Source of the DNA: Cordilura impudica | Taxonomy: Eukaryota > Arthropoda > Insecta > Diptera > Scathophagidae | Assembly: GCA_963682025.1 (NCBI GenBank) | Contig: OY821517.1 | Location: 225,921,205-225,985,204 of the forward strand | Direction: 5' to 3' | DNA: 64,000 bases | In this document: positions 62,992 through 64,000 of the stretch, one piece after another | Position numbering within the stretch: the first letter of the stretch is position 1 | Layout: the number at the start of each line of letters is the position of its first letter | Made by a program: the position numbers and the translations under genes | Notes under the pieces: generated by a model | What the model was told of the DNA's origin: nothing | Seen by the model: only the letters and a program-made list of their open reading frames with translations | Databases searched by the model: none

Positions 62992-64000
62992 GGCTTAGAT
63001 AATACAGCTTGCAATAATGCGGACTGCATTCGGATCATTTCTTGCATCATATAATTCATAGAATTAGTAAAGTTATTTATCGTTTGCACTAGGGTACCAA
63101 TTGTTGCCTCGAGTCTACTAACATTTTGTACTGGGGGTACATTCTCTGTTCGTTTGTCAAACAAATTGGGGTTTGATGCTGGTAATTTTTCATTGTGAGT
63201 ATCATTGGGTTTGTTACCAGATTTTAGTATACCAGAGTAGGACCGCATGTTATTAAAATGAGAGTTTGGAGCTAGATTTGGGGTTTGAATATCCCGTTCA
63301 AATACTGGGGGTACGGCAGCTTTAATTTGGGTTGTTCGCTTTACCAATGAATAAACATGGCAGCCCCTGTAGTTTGCCGTGTGATTTCCACCGCAATTGC
63401 TGCATTTTCTTGAATTGGAATCATTTCTACTTTTGTCGCATAGGTTTGAGTTATGCAGTTCAGCGCAGATTACGCAAACAGATGGTAGTTTGCAATAGGC
63501 CCTAGTATGACCATACTCCTGACAATTTAAGCATTGGGTAGGCCCATTACGTTTATGGGGTTCTTCTACTGTGATTCTTCGATGTAAAAGATATCTTAGA
63601 TGGTAAATTAGGTGAGTTTAATTTTTTTAAGGGTAATATTACCAGGTTCAAGCTCAGCTCTAAATAGTGGTTGTGGAATTTTGTCTCGATTATGTATATT
63701 TAAAATGCTCTTTACTTTGAAACCATCCTTTTATAATGCATTTTTAACTTCTGAGGGCTCAACGCACGAATCAATACCTTTCAATACAACTTTAAGACCT
63801 TTACTGCTCTTAAGCTGATAGGTGTAGAAGCTTTTACTTTTTTTTTAAAGGTTAGGTGAAACCAAACGATAATCTGATTCACTATTAACCTGGATTTTAG
63901 TTTCATTTATATGTCCCCTTTTGAGCGGGACAACGTAGAACGATTTTTCACCAATAAGTGATATTAAATCTTTAATAATTTTATCAGAATTCTGTTCCCT
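62988..64000 (-). pseudogene. Jockey-clade ORF1 (gag-like), partial and broken
   Basis: This is the RNA-binding protein of the Jockey-type element, with the N-terminus outside the window. Reading leftward, a PRE_C2HC-type segment reads FYTYQLKSSKGLKVVLKGID (63832-63773), then a TAA (about 63736-63734), then KDGFKVKSILNIHNRDKIPQ. After a shift near 63620 the frame is open to the end: IYHLRYLLHRRITVEEPHKR, the knuckles CLNCQEYGHTRAYC, CVICAELHNSNLC and CSNCGGNHTANYRGC (63535-63372), and a Pro/Asn-rich tail ending LSKP with TGA at 62990-62988. The stop overlaps the start of ORF2, as in Jockey elements. Confidence 0.85.

Larger units (their letters stand above)
59826..64000 (-). mobile_element. 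Jockey-clade non-LTR retrotransposon, decayed, 5' end outside window
   Basis: It runs on the minus strand. The 3' poly-A appears as a 12-bp T-run at 59826-59837. ORF2 (60430-62991) and ORF1 (62988 to beyond the window) lie in Jockey order, with ORF1 holding a PRE_C2HC domain and three CCHC knuckles and ORF2 an endonuclease and RT without RNase H. A foldback element sits in its 3' UTR. Many frame breaks show an old copy. Confidence 0.85.

Overview
The window is AT-rich animal DNA made almost entirely of transposable elements, most of them inserted into one another. I recognise no host gene, rRNA, tRNA or CRISPR array. The element set points to a higher fly (Diptera, Schizophora): an insect errantivirus (Ty3/gypsy with env), BEL/Pao elements (one roo-like with an env-like ORF), DINE-1/INE-1-like elements with the GTCCGTCCGTCTGT core, a long-LTR Ty3/gypsy element of Osvaldo/Ulysses type, an I-clade and a Jockey-clade non-LTR element, a Tc1 remnant and a DD41D (rosa-type) mariner. 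The species cannot be named from this sequence.

Layout. Bases 1-14325 are nearly identical to 25407-39728 in the same orientation. Bases 14635-17440 match 56467-59376. Together these define two copies of one large unit. Copy 2 (about 17441-59376) is the fuller one. It holds a BEL integrase scrap, the errantivirus (19217-26564, 3' LTR missing), a Tc1 remnant, a BEL/Pao RT fragment, and a roo-like BEL element (27940 onward). A DINE-like element sits in the 3' LTR of that BEL element. In the DINE sits the long-LTR Ty3/gypsy element (36763-56466, GATC target duplication). In its 5' LTR sits an intact I-type element (39546-46408), and between the two ORFs of that element sits an intact mariner (41091-42396). 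Copy 1 starts mid-env at the window edge, runs through the same order, stops 183 bp into the I-type element (14325), and then jumps to a DINE that lacks the Ty3/gypsy insertion. After the second copy, 59377-64000 has unassigned AT-rich DNA and a decayed Jockey-clade element on the minus strand.

Order of events read from the nest: an old BEL/Pao element, then the roo-like BEL, then DINE, then long-LTR Ty3/gypsy, then the I-type element, then mariner. The whole was then duplicated, or two haplotypes were joined by the assembly. The youngest parts (mariner, I-type element, Ty3/gypsy pol) still have long open frames. The older parts are full of stops and frameshifts, nearly all shared by both copies, so that decay predates the duplication.

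Limits: identities are judged by eye, family names rest on motifs, and LTR and remnant edges marked as approximate could move by tens of bases.
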